From positions 32,317 through 96,316 of the forward strand of contig NZ_JAHUTT010000009.1 in the NCBI RefSeq assembly GCF_019209865.1: a DNA stretch of 64,000 nucleotides, given 5' to 3'. The translations under genes and the position numbers were made by a program. Below the pieces are notes generated by a model that saw only the letters and a list, made by a program, of their open reading frames with translations, did no database searches and was not told the origin of the DNA. Below are positions 25,255 to 35,764 of the stretch, in pieces (positions within the stretch are counted from its first letter, which is position 1; each line of letters starts with the position of its first letter). The DNA comes from Shewanella sp. NIFS-20-20 (lineage in GTDB: Bacteria; Pseudomonadota; Gammaproteobacteria; Enterobacterales; Shewanellaceae).

Positions 25255-27165
25255 TTAATCAAATCTTACCTGTTTACCCCGGATCAATTTTCTCAGCCAT
25301 AAACGATTAGGGATTAGCATTTCCACCATGGGCTGATGACAGGGTAAAAACTCTCCACCCAGTTGGCTCGCGAGCATTTCCGCGGCGATAGCACCATTAC
25401 ATAATCCCCGGCTACCCAGTCCCCCCAATAAATATAAACCGGCCACTACTGGCGCGGCTTGCTGTTGCCAAAAATCGGCAATCTCTTGCTTGTGTCCTTG
25501 GGGAAAGTGAGTCGTTTGCGCTATGTGTTGAAGCCGGTCGATATCAGTTGCAAGGCCGACAACGGGAAAGTGATCGCGGCTGACCATGCGAATACCCACG
25601 CGGGCTTCGTGCGCCGAAATATCCACTTGCTCAGTCCAAGCTTGCTCAGGGTAACTGCTTTGTAGCTGGGCTAAATTGGCCGTTTGCTCGGCGTCGCTAT
25701 AGTCGCAATGGCTTGGGTTTTTGATATAGCTAGCGCCCAAGCAATGGCTGCCATTATGGCGGGGGGTAAAATAGCCTTTAGCACACAATACCGTGCTAAT
25801 TGGGCTCAACTGGGCATGAGTGGGCACGTGACTGACTTGTCCACGAAAAGGACTTAAGGCTTGCGCCTTGGTCTGGGTAAACTGATTGATGCCAATGCCA
25901 TTGGCCAACACCAGTTGATCAAAGGGGCCGTGGCGCTGCTCATTGGTCACTAAATACCAACCCTCGACTTCGCGGCGGATCTCGTTGATGGTTTGCTTAA
26001 AATGCAGTTGGCCGAACGGAACAGCAGCGTCAAAGCACGCTTGGGTGAATTGCGCCGGAGCAACCCAGCCGGCTTGGGGATAATAGAGGCCCTCATGTTG
26101 AATATTGACCCCCGCTAATTGATTACTCTGCTCGGCGGAGCAGTGTTGTACTAATGCGCTAGGGAAGCCGGCCGAGGCGATTTGACCGAGCCGCTCATCG
26201 GAGCGTAGATCATGACCGGTTTGCAATACACCACAAAAGTCATGGGCAATGGGATGGTGTTGACTCAAATATTGCAAGCGTTGGCGACTGAGGCCAAACC
26301 CTTGGCTATAAAAACGGCTGAGTAAATCATGTTCCGGCGTCAATAACGGGTATAGGGCGCCTTGACGGTTACCTGACGCGGCGGCGGCGAGTCTCTCATC
26401 TTGGCAAAATAGTGAAAAGGGGCGTTGTCTCAGTGCCAAACTATATGCCAGCTGAGCACTGGCAAGGCCACCGCCGATGATGGCGATGCTACCTAGGCCT
26501 TCATCCAGCGGTAAGTGTCCACAGGCTTGTGATTGCTGGCGCCGCAATACTTGCCGTTGTTCCAAGCTAATGGGGTCCGGCACACCGCTCGACGCCGCGA
26601 AGGCATCGGCTGAACTGCACAGCACCAATTGCGCTAAATTGTGGGTGTTAAGGCGCGATCTCAGTTCGGGATCATCTAAGATAATCTTGGCATCATCGCG
26701 ACTTAACCGCGCCAGCTGCCACAACATGTTGGCCTGAAGCCATTGCGGATCTGATTGATGCCAAAACCACCGACTGACACGTTGACGCGCTGGTGTGATT
26801 AATTGTTGTAGCTGCTGCGGCTCAGGAAAATAATGAACATCGAGGCGAATTTGCTTATCTGGCCATTCAAAACGCTGACTTTGCGGCGCATCGAGGGCAT
26901 TTGCATGCAGCTCATCATGAAAATAATGATAGAGATCTTGGAACTCAGGCGTTATATGTTGCCAGCGGGCAATATTACTGGGCTTAAGATCGTGCTTGCT
27001 CAGCAATATTAACAGATGACAGGCTTGCGTTGGCCGCTGGGTTAACCAAAGTTCAGGTGTGGAAGGTAACCCCACCCAGGCATTAACTGTTACACTCTCA
27101 GGTTGCTGTGCTATGTTGGTATGTGCTGTTGATGCTGGTAGTGGGGAAAAGTCCAAATGCGGCAA
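25255..27165 (-). CDS. mnmC: MnmC FAD oxidoreductase with degenerate methyltransferase domain
   Basis: MnmC makes mnm5s2U34 in tRNA: its C-terminal FAD enzyme removes the carboxymethyl group of cmnm5 and its N-terminal methyltransferase methylates the product. Here the 636-residue protein keeps a convincing FAD domain from about residue 228 (IAIIGGGLASAQLAYSLAL, then AAASGNRQGALYPLL). The first 220 residues align only loosely with the methyltransferase half: I cannot find the SAM-binding GFGTGLNFL motif, and the catalytic DGFAPAKNP region is replaced by HQSDPQWLQA. The oxidoreductase step is probably retained and the methylation step lost or moved to another protein. Divergent from fabB. Confidence 0.92.
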   Translation of the reverse strand: MPHLDFSPLPASTAHTNIAQQPESVTVNAWVGLPSTPELWLTQRPTQACHLLILLSKHDLKPSNIARWQHITPEFQDLYHYFHDELHANALDAPQSQRFEWPDKQIRLDVHYFPEPQQLQQLITPARQRVSRWFWHQSDPQWLQANMLWQLARLSRDDAKIILDDPELRSRLNTHNLAQLVLCSSADAFAASSGVPDPISLEQRQVLRRQQSQACGHLPLDEGLGSIAIIGGGLASAQLAYSLALRQRPFSLFCQDERLAAAASGNRQGALYPLLTPEHDLLSRFYSQGFGLSRQRLQYLSQHHPIAHDFCGVLQTGHDLRSDERLGQIASAGFPSALVQHCSAEQSNQLAGVNIQHEGLYYPQAGWVAPAQFTQACFDAAVPFGQLHFKQTINEIRREVEGWYLVTNEQRHGPFDQLVLANGIGINQFTQTKAQALSPFRGQVSHVPTHAQLSPISTVLCAKGYFTPRHNGSHCLGASYIKNPSHCDYSDAEQTANLAQLQSSYPEQAWTEQVDISAHEARVGIRMVSRDHFPVVGLATDIDRLQHIAQTTHFPQGHKQEIADFWQQQAAPVVAGLYLLGGLGSRGLCNGAIAAEMLASQLGGEFLPCHQPMVEMLIPNRLWLRKLIRGKQVRFD

Positions 27166-27300
27166 TTTCCTGTACTCCGAAAATAACTATTGGCATCATT
27201 TTACCTGCATTTATGGAAAGCTGACCACTTTAGTGAACTAAAAGCGATACCATGAGCTCAGCAAAATTTGGTCCTGACATTACGGAATGGATAGTTAGCA

Positions 27301-28512
27301 ATGAAAAGAGTCGTTATCACAGGTATGGGCGTAGTTTCTAGCATTGGCAATAACCTCTCTGAGGTGTTGCAATCATTGAAAGCTGGAAAAAGTGGCATTA
27401 CTCGCTCGGCACAATTTGAAGAAATGAAACTCCGCAGTTTAGTGTGGGGGGATATAAAGTTAGATCCTAGCGAGCATATTGACCGTAAAGCATTGCGTTT
27501 TATGGGTGATGCCGCTGCATATGCTTACATCGCCATGAAGGAAGCCATTAGCGATGCTGGCCTAGAAGAAGCGCAATATTCTCACCCGCGGGTTGGATTA
27601 GTGGCCGGTAGTGGTGGCGCTTCTTCGCACAACCAAGTATGGGCTGCTGATACCTTGCGCGAAAAAGGAGTTAAGCGTGTCGGCCCTTATATTGTTCCGC
27701 GTATTATGTCGAGCACAGCCAGTGCTTGCTTGGCGACTCCGTTTAAAATTAAAGGCGTAAACTATTCGATTAGTTCGGCCTGTGCCACCAGTGCTCACTG
27801 TATCGGTCATGCAGCCGAACTCATTCAGATGGGTAAGCAAGATATCGTATTTGCGGGCGGGGCAGAGGAAGTAGATTGGACCCTAACCATGGGCTTCGAT
27901 GCGATGGGCGCTTTGTCTACCAAGTATAACGATACCCCCGAACGTGCCTCTCGGACCTATGATGCTGACCGCGATGGGTTTGTTATTTCTGGCGGCGGCG
28001 GGATCGTGGTTGTTGAAGAGTTAGAGCATGCTTTAGCCCGCGGCGCTAAAATTTATGCCGAAATCGTCGGTTACGGTGCCTCGTCAGACGGGTATGACAT
28101 GGTCGCTCCGTCAGGCGAAGGTGCAGTGCGTTGTATGCAAATGGCCTTAGCCGACGTCGATACTGACGTGGATTATATCAATACCCATGGCACATCGACG
28201 CCGGTGGGCGATATGCGTGAATTAGAAGCACTGAAAGAAGTCTTTGCCGATAATATGCCTGCCATCGCCTCCACTAAGTCATTAACCGGCCATGCCTTAG
28301 GTGCAGCGGGTGTGCATGAAGCTATTTACAGTTTATTGATGCTGGATAATAACTTTATTGCTAAGAGCGCCAATATCGATAACTTGGATCCTCAAGCGGA
28401 AGGTTTACCAATTGTGACTGAATACACTGAGAAAATGATGAATACCGTCATGAGTAACAGTTTTGGTTTCGGTGGCACCAATGCCAGCTTAGTGATGACC
28501 AAGTATAAATAA
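27301..28512 (+). CDS. fabB: 3-oxoacyl-ACP synthase I FabB
   Basis: A condensing enzyme of fatty-acid elongation, 403 residues, important for unsaturated fatty acids. The catalytic cysteine lies in [16 protein letters not shown] (about 163), the two histidines in [11 protein letters not shown] (about 298) and [12 protein letters not shown] (about 333), and the glycine-rich C-terminal loop is [12 protein letters not shown]. Length and these motifs fit FabB better than FabF. It is monocistronic, with its own terminator. No clear FadR or FabR site was identified upstream, although TTGGTCCTGACA at about 27269 loosely resembles a FadR core. Confidence 0.95.
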   Translation: MKRVVITGMGVVSSIGNNLSEVLQSLKAGKSGITRSAQFEEMKLRSLVWGDIKLDPSEHIDRKALRFMGDAAAYAYIAMKEAISDAGLEEAQYSHPRVGLVAGSGGASSHNQVWAADTLREKGVKRVGPYIVPRIMSSTASACLATPFKIKGVNYSISSACATSAHCIGHAAELIQMGKQDIVFAGGAEEVDWTLTMGFDAMGALSTKYNDTPERASRTYDADRDGFVISGGGGIVVVEELEHALARGAKIYAEIVGYGASSDGYDMVAPSGEGAVRCMQMALADVDTDVDYINTHGTSTPVGDMRELEALKEVFADNMPAIASTKSLTGHALGAAGVHEAIYSLLMLDNNFIAKSANIDNLDPQAEGLPIVTEYTEKMMNTVMSNSFGFGGTNASLVMTKYK

Positions 28513-28534
28513 CCTGTTGGCTGATGATGTCGTT

Positions 28535-28564
28535 AAAAGGGAAGCTTAGGCTTCCCTTTTTTGT
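28535..28564 (+). terminator. rho-independent terminator after fabB
   Basis: The stem AAAAGGGAAGC-TTAG-GCTTCCCTTTT is followed by additional T residues. It is 23 bases past the stop. Confidence 0.94.
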
Positions 28565-28692
28565 GGCGATATTGTCAGTACGGCGATGGGGTGTTTACCT
28601 GAGATGTTAATCGCCTTTAGTGCGGCGCTGAAAATTCGAGATTTGCGCTGATTGGTATAAGATAGGCGCAACGAGATCAGTAGGGAAACTAG

Positions 28693-29847
28693 ATGAAGAT
28701 TATTGCGGATCAAAACATGCCGTATGTCAGAGAATTGTTTGCAGACATAGGGGAGGTGACCTTAGTCGATGGCCGCCAATTGCAGCCTCAGCAATTACAA
28801 TGCGCCGATATTTTACTGGTGCGCTCGGTCACCGAGGTCAACGCAGCGCTGCTCGCCGAGGCGCAGCAATTAGGATTTGTGGGAAGCGCGACAATTGGTA
28901 AAGAGCATATCGATGAAGCCCATTTAGCTGCGCAGGGGATCCAATTTACCAATGCCCCCGGTTGCAATGCCATCGCGGTGGGGGAATATGCATTTATTTG
29001 TATGCTGGAGCTGGCCCAGCAACAGGGGTGTCTATTAACTGACAAAACGGTGGCCATTATTGGGGCGGGCAATACGGGGTCAGCGTTGGCCGCCTGCTTA
29101 ACCGCCATTGGGATGACGCCCTTATTGTGCGATCCCTTGTTACAACAATCCGGCGACCCCCGTGAGTTTGTTAGTCTCGATGAAGCCATTGCCGCCAGTG
29201 ATATTATTAGCTTGCATGTGCCTCTGACCCGTGAGGGAGAACACCCCACACTGCATATGTTTGATAAGGCCAGACTCGCTACATTAGCAAAAGGTACATG
29301 GTTACTTAATTGCTGTCGTGGTGGCGTGATAGATAATCAAGCCTTGGTTGAGGTTATGACGGCTGGAGCGCAATTATCCTTAGTGCTGGATGTGTGGGAG
29401 AACGAACCGCATCCCCTGTTGACCTTAGTGCCTTGGGTTACCATTGCGACCCCTCATATTGCTGGCTACAGTCTCGAGGGGCGGGCGCGCGGAAGTTATT
29501 TACTCTACCAAGCTTGTTGCCAATGGTTGGGTCTCAAGGCCGATATTCTTCTCGATGATTTATTGCCACCGTTCCCGTTTCAGCAGCTTATGATAGCCAA
29601 TAGCCCCTCACTTCACGGCCAAGAACTCGACAGTCAACGGCGGTTATTATCTCTGGCTCGACTGGTCTATGACGTGCGAGATGATGATGCCATGTTTAGA
29701 CAAGTGCTGACTAATGTAACTGGCTTTGATCAAATGAGAAAAAATCATCGTCATCGACGCGAATTTAGTGCTTTGTCACTGGCATCAACTGGGGGTTGTA
29801 AGTTAGATTGGTTAATCAGTTTAGGTTTTGCAGGAGTCAGTCAATAA
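28693..29847 (+). CDS. pdxB: erythronate-4-phosphate dehydrogenase
   Basis: NAD-dependent D-2-hydroxyacid dehydrogenase of pyridoxal-5-phosphate synthesis, 384 residues. The N-terminus MKIIADQNMPYVRELF is typical of PdxB. The nucleotide-binding motif is VAIIGAGNTGSALAACL (about 118-134); catalytic Arg lies in NCCRGGVIDNQAL (about 215) and His in TPHIAGYSLEGRA (about 255). The PdxB-specific C-terminal dimerisation domain follows. The stop is one base before the asd ATG, as in other enteric-like genomes with pdxB next to an asd-type gene. Confidence 0.96.
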   Translation: MKIIADQNMPYVRELFADIGEVTLVDGRQLQPQQLQCADILLVRSVTEVNAALLAEAQQLGFVGSATIGKEHIDEAHLAAQGIQFTNAPGCNAIAVGEYAFICMLELAQQQGCLLTDKTVAIIGAGNTGSALAACLTAIGMTPLLCDPLLQQSGDPREFVSLDEAIAASDIISLHVPLTREGEHPTLHMFDKARLATLAKGTWLLNCCRGGVIDNQALVEVMTAGAQLSLVLDVWENEPHPLLTLVPWVTIATPHIAGYSLEGRARGSYLLYQACCQWLGLKADILLDDLLPPFPFQQLMIANSPSLHGQELDSQRRLLSLARLVYDVRDDDAMFRQVLTNVTGFDQMRKNHRHRREFSALSLASTGGCKLDWLISLGFAGVSQ

Positions 29848-29848
29848 A

Positions 29849-30865
29849 ATGTCGCAAGAATTTAATGTTGTAGTGTTGGGCGCTTCAGGAGCCGTGGGTC
29901 AAACCATGATAGAAATTCTGGAGGAACGTAACTTTCCCGTCGCCAAACTGTTCCCACTCGCCAGTCGTCGTAGTGCGGGGGAAACGGTCGAATTTCATGG
30001 CGAGCAAGTAGAAATTCTCGATGTTGAAACCTTTGACTGGAGTCAGGCACAAATCGGCTTTTTCTCAGCCGGTGGTGACGTATCGGCCAAATGGGCCCCC
30101 ATTGCGGCAGAATTTGGCTGTGTGATCATCGATAACACCTCTCACTTCCGCTATGACCCAGATATTCCGTTAGTGATCCCAGAGGTGAATCCGCACGCCA
30201 TTGCTGATTTTCGTAACCGTAATATCATTGCCAACCCAAACTGTTCAACCATTCAGATGCTGGTGGCGCTTAAGCCGATTTATGATGCCTTTGGCATTAG
30301 TCGCATTAATGTTGCCACCTATCAGTCGGTCTCTGGGACTGGCAAAGAAGCGATTGAAGAGTTGGCGGCACAATGTGCGCGCTTGCTGCAAGGATTACCG
30401 GCTGAATCTAAGGTGTACGATAAACAAATTGCGTTTAACGCCTTGCCGCATATCGATGTGTTTTTAGATAATGGTTACACCAAAGAAGAAATGAAAATGG
30501 TGTGGGAAACGCAGAAAATTTTGGGCGATACTCAGATCACTGTGAACCCGACCGCGGTGCGAGTGCCAGTGTTTTATGGTCATTCAGAAGCTATTCATTT
30601 AGAAACCGTACAAAGTGTTGATGCTGAGGCGATTAAATCAGTATTAGTCGATGCTCCGGGAGTTGAGCTGTTTGAAACGGATAGTGACTATCCAACGGCC
30701 GTGACTGATGGTGCCGGTACGGATGCCGTATTTGTGGGCCGTGTTCGCAATGATATTTCTCATGAAAATGGCATTAACTTATGGGTAGTGTCAGATAATA
30801 TTCGTAAAGGTGCGGCATTAAATAGTGTCCAAATTGCTGAGATCTTGATCCGCGATTACTACTAA
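29849..30865 (+). CDS. asd: aspartate-semialdehyde dehydrogenase
   Basis: NADPH-dependent reduction of aspartyl phosphate to aspartate semialdehyde, for lysine/diaminopimelate, threonine and methionine. The 338-residue protein has the GASGAVGQ dinucleotide motif at the N-terminus, catalytic Cys in ANPNCSTIQM (about 130) and a conserved GTGKEAIEEL loop. I use the ATG at 29849 rather than an upstream in-frame TTG because GGAG lies about 15 bases upstream and the protein then begins MSQEFNVVVLG, as in relatives. It forms an operon with pdxB. It is distinct from Usg, which lacks the catalytic Cys. Confidence 0.96.
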   Translation: MSQEFNVVVLGASGAVGQTMIEILEERNFPVAKLFPLASRRSAGETVEFHGEQVEILDVETFDWSQAQIGFFSAGGDVSAKWAPIAAEFGCVIIDNTSHFRYDPDIPLVIPEVNPHAIADFRNRNIIANPNCSTIQMLVALKPIYDAFGISRINVATYQSVSGTGKEAIEELAAQCARLLQGLPAESKVYDKQIAFNALPHIDVFLDNGYTKEEMKMVWETQKILGDTQITVNPTAVRVPVFYGHSEAIHLETVQSVDAEAIKSVLVDAPGVELFETDSDYPTAVTDGAGTDAVFVGRVRNDISHENGINLWVVSDNIRKGAALNSVQIAEILIRDYY

Positions 30866-30898
30866 TTTTGGCCTCTAGGCTAGTCATTTGATAAAGAG

Positions 30899-30921
30899 GC
30901 CTGCATTTTGCAGGCTTTTTT
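30899..30921 (+). terminator. rho-independent terminator after asd
   Basis: The perfect stem GCCTGCA-TTT-TGCAGGC is followed by six T residues, 33 bases past the asd stop. Confidence 0.94.
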
Positions 30922-31099
30922 GTGGCTACGGCAAGGTTCTTACGGGCAAAAATTGACTAGGGCGGCGTAACAACGCCAAGCGAGTGACTTGGTTCACTAG
31001 CTCAGAGGTGGTTTCTAGTTTATAGTATTTTCAATAAATACAATTGCCTAAGAAAAGTGTTTGGCGGATAACTATTTTGCGCTGCTAAGGGATGAATTG

Positions 31100-34000
31100 A
31101 TGAATTTTCGTATGACAACTTGGGTTAAGGGATGGCAACCATTGTTGTTGGCGCTGTCGATGACAATGGCAACAACCGCGGCACAGGCGGCAGAACCATT
31201 AAGGTTAATTGGACCCGACGGCCAATCTCGACAAGTTGTCCAGCAATATGGCCCTACCACACCATCAGATACCTTTTGGCGTATCGCAGTCTCTTCGCGT
31301 CCCGACCCAAGTTTAACGGTATATCAAGTCATGGCGGCGATTTTTGAAGCCAACCCTCACGCCTTTGCCAGCAACAATTACAATAGCCTCGAAAAAGGCA
31401 TGATATTGACTATCCCCTCGGCAGCTGACATGGCGGCGATACCGGCAGCACTCGCTAAAAACCGTGCAGAACAAGATGACGCCAGCTGGAAACGGTTGAG
31501 CCGCAAGCAAAAGCAACAAGCATTTGACAACCATGACAGCGCCGCCAAGCCCGCGATTGCCAACACTACACCGCCAGTGATCGAAGTGCCAGCGCCTAAG
31601 CCTGCGGTAGCTGAGGTCGTTGAAGCGAGCGAACTCGATAAATTATCGCTGACCTTGCAAGAGACTCAGGCCAAAAATTTGGCGTTAACCGATGAATTAG
31701 CCAGAGCGCTAGATCAGTTGTTGGTGAGTAATACTGATAACCAAAATTTGAAAGCTCGGCTTGAAGAAGTGATTGAGAAAGTTGCTCAGTTAGAAGAGCA
31801 GTTGATGGTGAGTCGTCAACAAAATGCCATGTTGAAAGCTGAAATCGATGCATTACAGCAACAGCACAGCACAGTACCTATTAAAGAAGCGCAACCGAGC
31901 TTATTAGATAATCCCTGGTTATTAGGGGGGATTAGCGCAGGCTTTATCTTATTAATTTTACTGATCATTGGCTTGTTGTTACGTCGTCGCCAGCATAATA
32001 GTGCGGCCACGGATCCTAAGCTTGCTCCTGAAACGGTTGCTAGCGCTGGGGTAGCTGCCGCGGCTGTTGCAGCTACGGCTGCCGCTGCGACTGAGGATGA
32101 ATTAAGCGTACATTTAGACGAAGAAGATGACTCCATTGATAGCTTGCTTGATCTTGATGCCATCGATTTAGCGCCAGAAGTTGATTTAGGTGAAGATGAT
32201 CAAATGGCAATGGCGGCAGAAATGTTCGCTGGCGATGATCTTTCTAGCGATGATGAGCAAGCGCCTGCGGGTGATGAAGGCCAATCTCTTGATGATCTGT
32301 GGGCCGAGGCCATGGGTGAACAGTCTGCAGCAGAGGAAGATACCGATCTTGATTCACTGCTCGCCAGTTTAGATGCTCCTGATGAGGACGTTGCCGATAA
32401 CGAGATCCAAGAGAGCGATGATGCTGATGCCTTAAGTCAAGATCTCGACTTTGATATGGAGGACGCGTCTGAGGCCGAATCTGCCGATGATGCCGACGGG
32501 TTATTGGCTGCGGGTGAACCTGAACTCGGTGTTGACGCCCAAGACACCGATGAGGCCGTGGCCTCACAAGAAGATCTCGATGCAATATTGACTGATCTGG
32601 ACCCAGCACCAGCGGTCGACGAGCCAATTGATAGTCTTGATGAACTCGACCTTGATGCCGATAGCGATGATATCGAAGCCATGCTAGCCGAGTCGGTTGC
32701 GGTTGAAGATGAATTAGAGGATGCCTTGCAGGCGTTAACGCCAGAGGCAGCGGACGACTCTCAGGGGGAAACCAACGCTGAACTTGATAACCTCGATGCG
32801 CTCGATCTTGATGCCGATAGCGATGATATCGAAGCCATGCTAGCCGAGTCGGTTGCGGTTGAAGATGAATTAGAGGATGCCTTGCAGGCGTTAACGCCAG
32901 AGGCAGCGGACGACTCTCAGGGTGAAACCGGCGCTGAACTTGATAACCTCGATGCGCTCGATCTTGATGCCGATAGCGATGATATCGAAGCCATGCTGGC
33001 CGAGTCGGTTGCGGTTGAAGATGAATTAGAGGATGCCTTGCAGGCGTTAACGCCAGAGGCAGCGGACGACTCTCAGGGTGAAACTCGCGCTGAACTCGAT
33101 AACCTCGATGCGCTCGATCTTGATGCCGATAGCGATGATATCGAAGCCATGCTGGCCGAGTCGGTCGCGGTTGAAGATGAATTAGAGGATGCCTTGCAGG
33201 CGTTAACGCCAGAGGCAGCGGACGACTCTCAGGGTGAAACTAGCGCTGAACTCGATAACCTCGATGCGCTCGAACTTGATGCCGATAGCGATGATATTGA
33301 AGCCATGCTGGCCGAGTCGGTCGCCGCTGAAGATGAAGTCGATGATGGTTTACTGACATTAACACCAGAGGTCGACATTGAAGCAGAGGCAGAAGCAGAA
33401 GCAAGCCTAGATACAGCCCCCGCACTTGATAGTCTCGATGATGTTGAGCTGGATATAGAGAGCGCTGATTTAGGCGCCATCGCGGCCGCGACGGTCGCCG
33501 CTGAAGATGAAGTCGATGATGGTTTACTGACATTAGCACCAGAGGTCGACATTGAGGCCGAGGCAGAAGCAGAGGCAGAAGCAAGCCTAGATACAGCCGT
33601 CGCACTTGATAGTCTCGATGATCTTGATCTGGATATAGAGAGCGCTGATTTAGGCGCCGTCGCGGCCGAGACGGTCGCCGCTGAAGATGAAGTCGATGAT
33701 GGTTTACTGACATTAGCACCAGAGGTCGATATTGAGGCCGAGGCCGAGGCAGAAGCAGAGGCAGAGGTAGAGGCAGAAGCGAGCCTAGATACAGCCGTCG
33801 CACTTGATAGTCTCGATGATCTTGAGCTGGATATAGAGAGCGCTGATTTAGGCGCCGTCGCGGCCGAATCGGTTGCCGCTGAAGATGAAGTCGATGGCTT
33901 GCAGGCTGTTGCACCAGTGGCAGACGCTGATACTCTCATTGATGCTGATGCTGATGCTGATGCTGATGCTGATGCTGATGCTGATGCTGATATCTCCGTC

Positions 34001-34789
34001 GAAGAGTTAGAACCGGCCGTTGCCGCTGAGTTAGATCTTGAACCTGCGTTAGATTTTGCGCCTGAAGGGTTGCAAAGTGCCGATGACGCCGCAGTCGAGC
34101 CGTCCGATGATAGCGCGACTGCCTCCGTAAGTGAGCCACTGGCGTCAGAATTGGCTGATAGCCTGGATGATATTGACGAAAATTCGGATGATGCCAATGA
34201 ACCTGCGGATAAATCCCGGGGGATATTTGATGATTTAAAATCACCCTCAGCCAATGAACTTGATAGCGGCAGCTTGTCGGATGAAGATCTCTTAGCCGAG
34301 TTTGCCCAGCAAGCTGATCTTGATGAGGACAATCTTGCCGATGTCGAGCCAGTTCTTGAAGATGACACAATATTGGATGTTAGCGATGACAGCCCAAAAC
34401 TCACGGTTGATCAAGCATTAGCAGCACTGGATGCCCAAGAGCAGGGCGCTCAAGCAAAATATGATCAAGACTTAGCTAATTTCCAAAAAGATAATGGTTA
34501 CATTGATATCGATCGCTTACTGAATGAAGCGGATGAACCGGTTGATGATAGCGATAAATATCGCGAGCCTGAAATGGTGATGAGTGAAGTGACTCAGCTT
34601 TTTGAGGGCGTTGATTTAATTGATGTTGATGATGAAGAAAACGCCATCAATGCCAAACTTGACTTAGCGCGGGCCTACATGGAAATCGATGATGCCGACA
34701 GTGCCAAAGCATTATTGGATGAAGTGAATCTTGATGGTAACGAAAAACAACAGCTCGAAGCGCAAAAGTTGATGGGTAAACTCAGCTAG
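31100..34789 (+). CDS. hubP: polar landmark protein HubP / FimV
   Basis: A very long (1229-residue) inner-membrane protein. Order: signal peptide (about 1-30, ending TTAAQA); periplasmic FimV/LysM-like region (about 30-130, with [12 protein letters not shown] and GMILTIPS); Pro-rich linker; coiled coil (about 180-255); transmembrane helix (about 272-294) followed by RRR; a long extremely acidic cytoplasmic region with tandem repeats (about 325-1000); and the conserved FimV C-terminal TPR-like domain (about 1175-1229). This is the HubP/FimV architecture of Shewanella, Vibrio and Pseudomonas, which recruits chemotaxis, flagellar and ParA-like factors to the old pole. I start at the ATG with AAGG nine bases upstream and a proper signal peptide, not the upstream TTG. 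It sits between asd and truA as in relatives. Confidence 0.94.
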   Translation: MNFRMTTWVKGWQPLLLALSMTMATTAAQAAEPLRLIGPDGQSRQVVQQYGPTTPSDTFWRIAVSSRPDPSLTVYQVMAAIFEANPHAFASNNYNSLEKGMILTIPSAADMAAIPAALAKNRAEQDDASWKRLSRKQKQQAFDNHDSAAKPAIANTTPPVIEVPAPKPAVAEVVEASELDKLSLTLQETQAKNLALTDELARALDQLLVSNTDNQNLKARLEEVIEKVAQLEEQLMVSRQQNAMLKAEIDALQQQHSTVPIKEAQPSLLDNPWLLGGISAGFILLILLIIGLLLRRRQHNSAATDPKLAPETVASAGVAAAAVAATAAAATEDELSVHLDEEDDSIDSLLDLDAIDLAPEVDLGEDDQMAMAAEMFAGDDLSSDDEQAPAGDEGQSLDDLWAEAMGEQSAAEEDTDLDSLLASLDAPDEDVADNEIQESDDADALSQDLDFDMEDASEAESADDADGLLAAGEPELGVDAQDTDEAVASQEDLDAILTDLDPAPAVDEPIDSLDELDLDADSDDIEAMLAESVAVEDELEDALQALTPEAADDSQGETNAELDNLDALDLDADSDDIEAMLAESVAVEDELEDALQALTPEAADDSQGETGAELDNLDALDLDADSDDIEAMLAESVAVEDELEDALQALTPEAADDSQGETRAELDNLDALDLDADSDDIEAMLAESVAVEDELEDALQALTPEAADDSQGETSAELDNLDALELDADSDDIEAMLAESVAAEDEVDDGLLTLTPEVDIEAEAEAEASLDTAPALDSLDDVELDIESADLGAIAAATVAAEDEVDDGLLTLAPEVDIEAEAEAEAEASLDTAVALDSLDDLDLDIESADLGAVAAETVAAEDEVDDGLLTLAPEVDIEAEAEAEAEAEVEAEASLDTAVALDSLDDLELDIESADLGAVAAESVAAEDEVDGLQAVAPVADADTLIDADADADADADADADADISVEELEPAVAAELDLEPALDFAPEGLQSADDAAVEPSDDSATASVSEPLASELADSLDDIDENSDDANEPADKSRGIFDDLKSPSANELDSGSLSDEDLLAEFAQQADLDEDNLADVEPVLEDDTILDVSDDSPKLTVDQALAALDAQEQGAQAKYDQDLANFQKDNGYIDIDRLLNEADEPVDDSDKYREPEMVMSEVTQLFEGVDLIDVDDEENAINAKLDLARAYMEIDDADSAKALLDEVNLDGNEKQQLEAQKLMGKLS
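32651..33900 (+). repeat. tandem acidic repeats inside hubP
   Basis: Two consecutive arrays. The first has units of 156 bp (52 residues; anchor [14 protein letters not shown]), present five times with the last merging into the second array. Copies two to four are nearly identical in DNA, indicating recent duplication or gene conversion. The second has three to four looser units (anchor [20 protein letters not shown] followed by a variable run of EA dipeptides). All unit lengths are multiples of three. Confidence 0.93.
33941..33991 (+). repeat. GATGCT hexanucleotide microsatellite in hubP
   Basis: Eight and a half perfect copies of GATGCT encode an alternating Asp-Ala stretch. As a hexamer it can expand or contract by slippage without breaking the reading frame, changing linker length only. 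Confidence 0.95.
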
Positions 34790-34835
34790 CTTGGCTGTCG
34801 CTGGTCAGGCGACATGGTGCGGGTGTGTTGCTGAT

Positions 34836-34863
34836 AAAAAGCCCAACTTAGGTTGGGCTTTTT
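34836..34863 (+). terminator. rho-independent terminator after hubP
   Basis: The stem AAAAAGCCCAAC-TTAG-GTTGGGCTTTTT with a T run lies about 46 bases past the hubP stop. It separates hubP from truA. Confidence 0.94.
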
Positions 34864-34979
34864 GCTTTTTACTGAGTGAGCTGATGTCAACAAAATGCCA
34901 CTATGCGCCGTTTTTTTATGCAGGGGCTGTCAGGCGTTTATGGTATATTTGCCGCAAATTTGTAGTTGAGAGATTTAAG

Positions 34980-35762
34980 ATGCGCATAGCCCTAGGGGTT
35001 GAATATGACGGCAGCGGTTTTTATGGCTGGCAACGTCAGGCCGAAGTCGACTCGGTGCAGGCACAATTAGAACGTGCCTTGTCGGTGATTGCCAATGAAC
35101 CGATTGCATTGCAATGCGCTGGTCGCACCGATGCTGGGGTACACGCCACGGGGCAAGTAGTGCATTTTGATACCCAAGCTATTCGTAATATGGGGGCTTG
35201 GACCTTAGGGGTTAACAGTCATTTGCCAGATCAAGTGGCCGTGCGTTGGGCCATGGAGGTCGATGACGATTTTCATGCGCGTTTTTCAGCGACAGCTCGC
35301 CGTTATCGATACGTGATTTATAACCATAATTTACGTCCGGGCATTTTGCGATATGGCGTTAGCCAATATCCGGGGCAGATTGATGAGCAGCGTATGCATT
35401 TGGCAGCACAATACTTGATAGGTGAGCAAGACTTTACCAGTTTTAGAGCCATTCAATGCCAGTCGAAAACCCCGTTTCGTAATGTGCATCGGGTGGATGT
35501 GACCCGCCATGGTGCCTTTGTGATTGTTGATATCGCCGCCAATGCGTTTTTACATCACATGGTGCGTAATATTGTGGGATCGTTACTAGAAGTCGGCTAC
35601 GGCCGAGAAGACCTTGATTATCTGGGTAAATTATTGGCCTTAAAAGACCGCAGTAAAGCGGCGGCGACGGCCAAGCCACATGGCTTGTATCTCGTGGATG
35701 TGACTTACCCCAATTATCAGTTGCCTAAACCGGCCATGGGGCCATTATTTTTGGCGGATTAA
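34980..35762 (+). CDS. truA: tRNA pseudouridine(38-40) synthase TruA
   Basis: A 260-residue pseudouridine synthase for positions 38-40 of tRNA anticodon arms. The catalytic aspartate lies in [17 protein letters not shown] (about 52) and the family motif [14 protein letters not shown] follows near 100. The start is set at the ATG giving [18 protein letters not shown], the conserved TruA N-terminus; longer in-frame starts extend back through the hubP terminator and are rejected. The stop is two bases before folC. Confidence 0.96.
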   Translation: MRIALGVEYDGSGFYGWQRQAEVDSVQAQLERALSVIANEPIALQCAGRTDAGVHATGQVVHFDTQAIRNMGAWTLGVNSHLPDQVAVRWAMEVDDDFHARFSATARRYRYVIYNHNLRPGILRYGVSQYPGQIDEQRMHLAAQYLIGEQDFTSFRAIQCQSKTPFRNVHRVDVTRHGAFVIVDIAANAFLHHMVRNIVGSLLEVGYGREDLDYLGKLLALKDRSKAAATAKPHGLYLVDVTYPNYQLPKPAMGPLFLAD

Positions 35763-35764
35763 CT

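Noticed and set aside
27265..27281. FadR-like sequence TTGGTCCTGACA upstream of fabB
   Set aside because: An extra base breaks the TGGTCnGACC spacing and the flanks do not match, so I do not call it an operator.
33229..34404. A 391-codon minus-strand frame rich in Ser inside hubP
   Set aside because: It is the antisense of the acidic GAT/GAA/GCC-rich repeats; hubP has complete family architecture on the plus strand.
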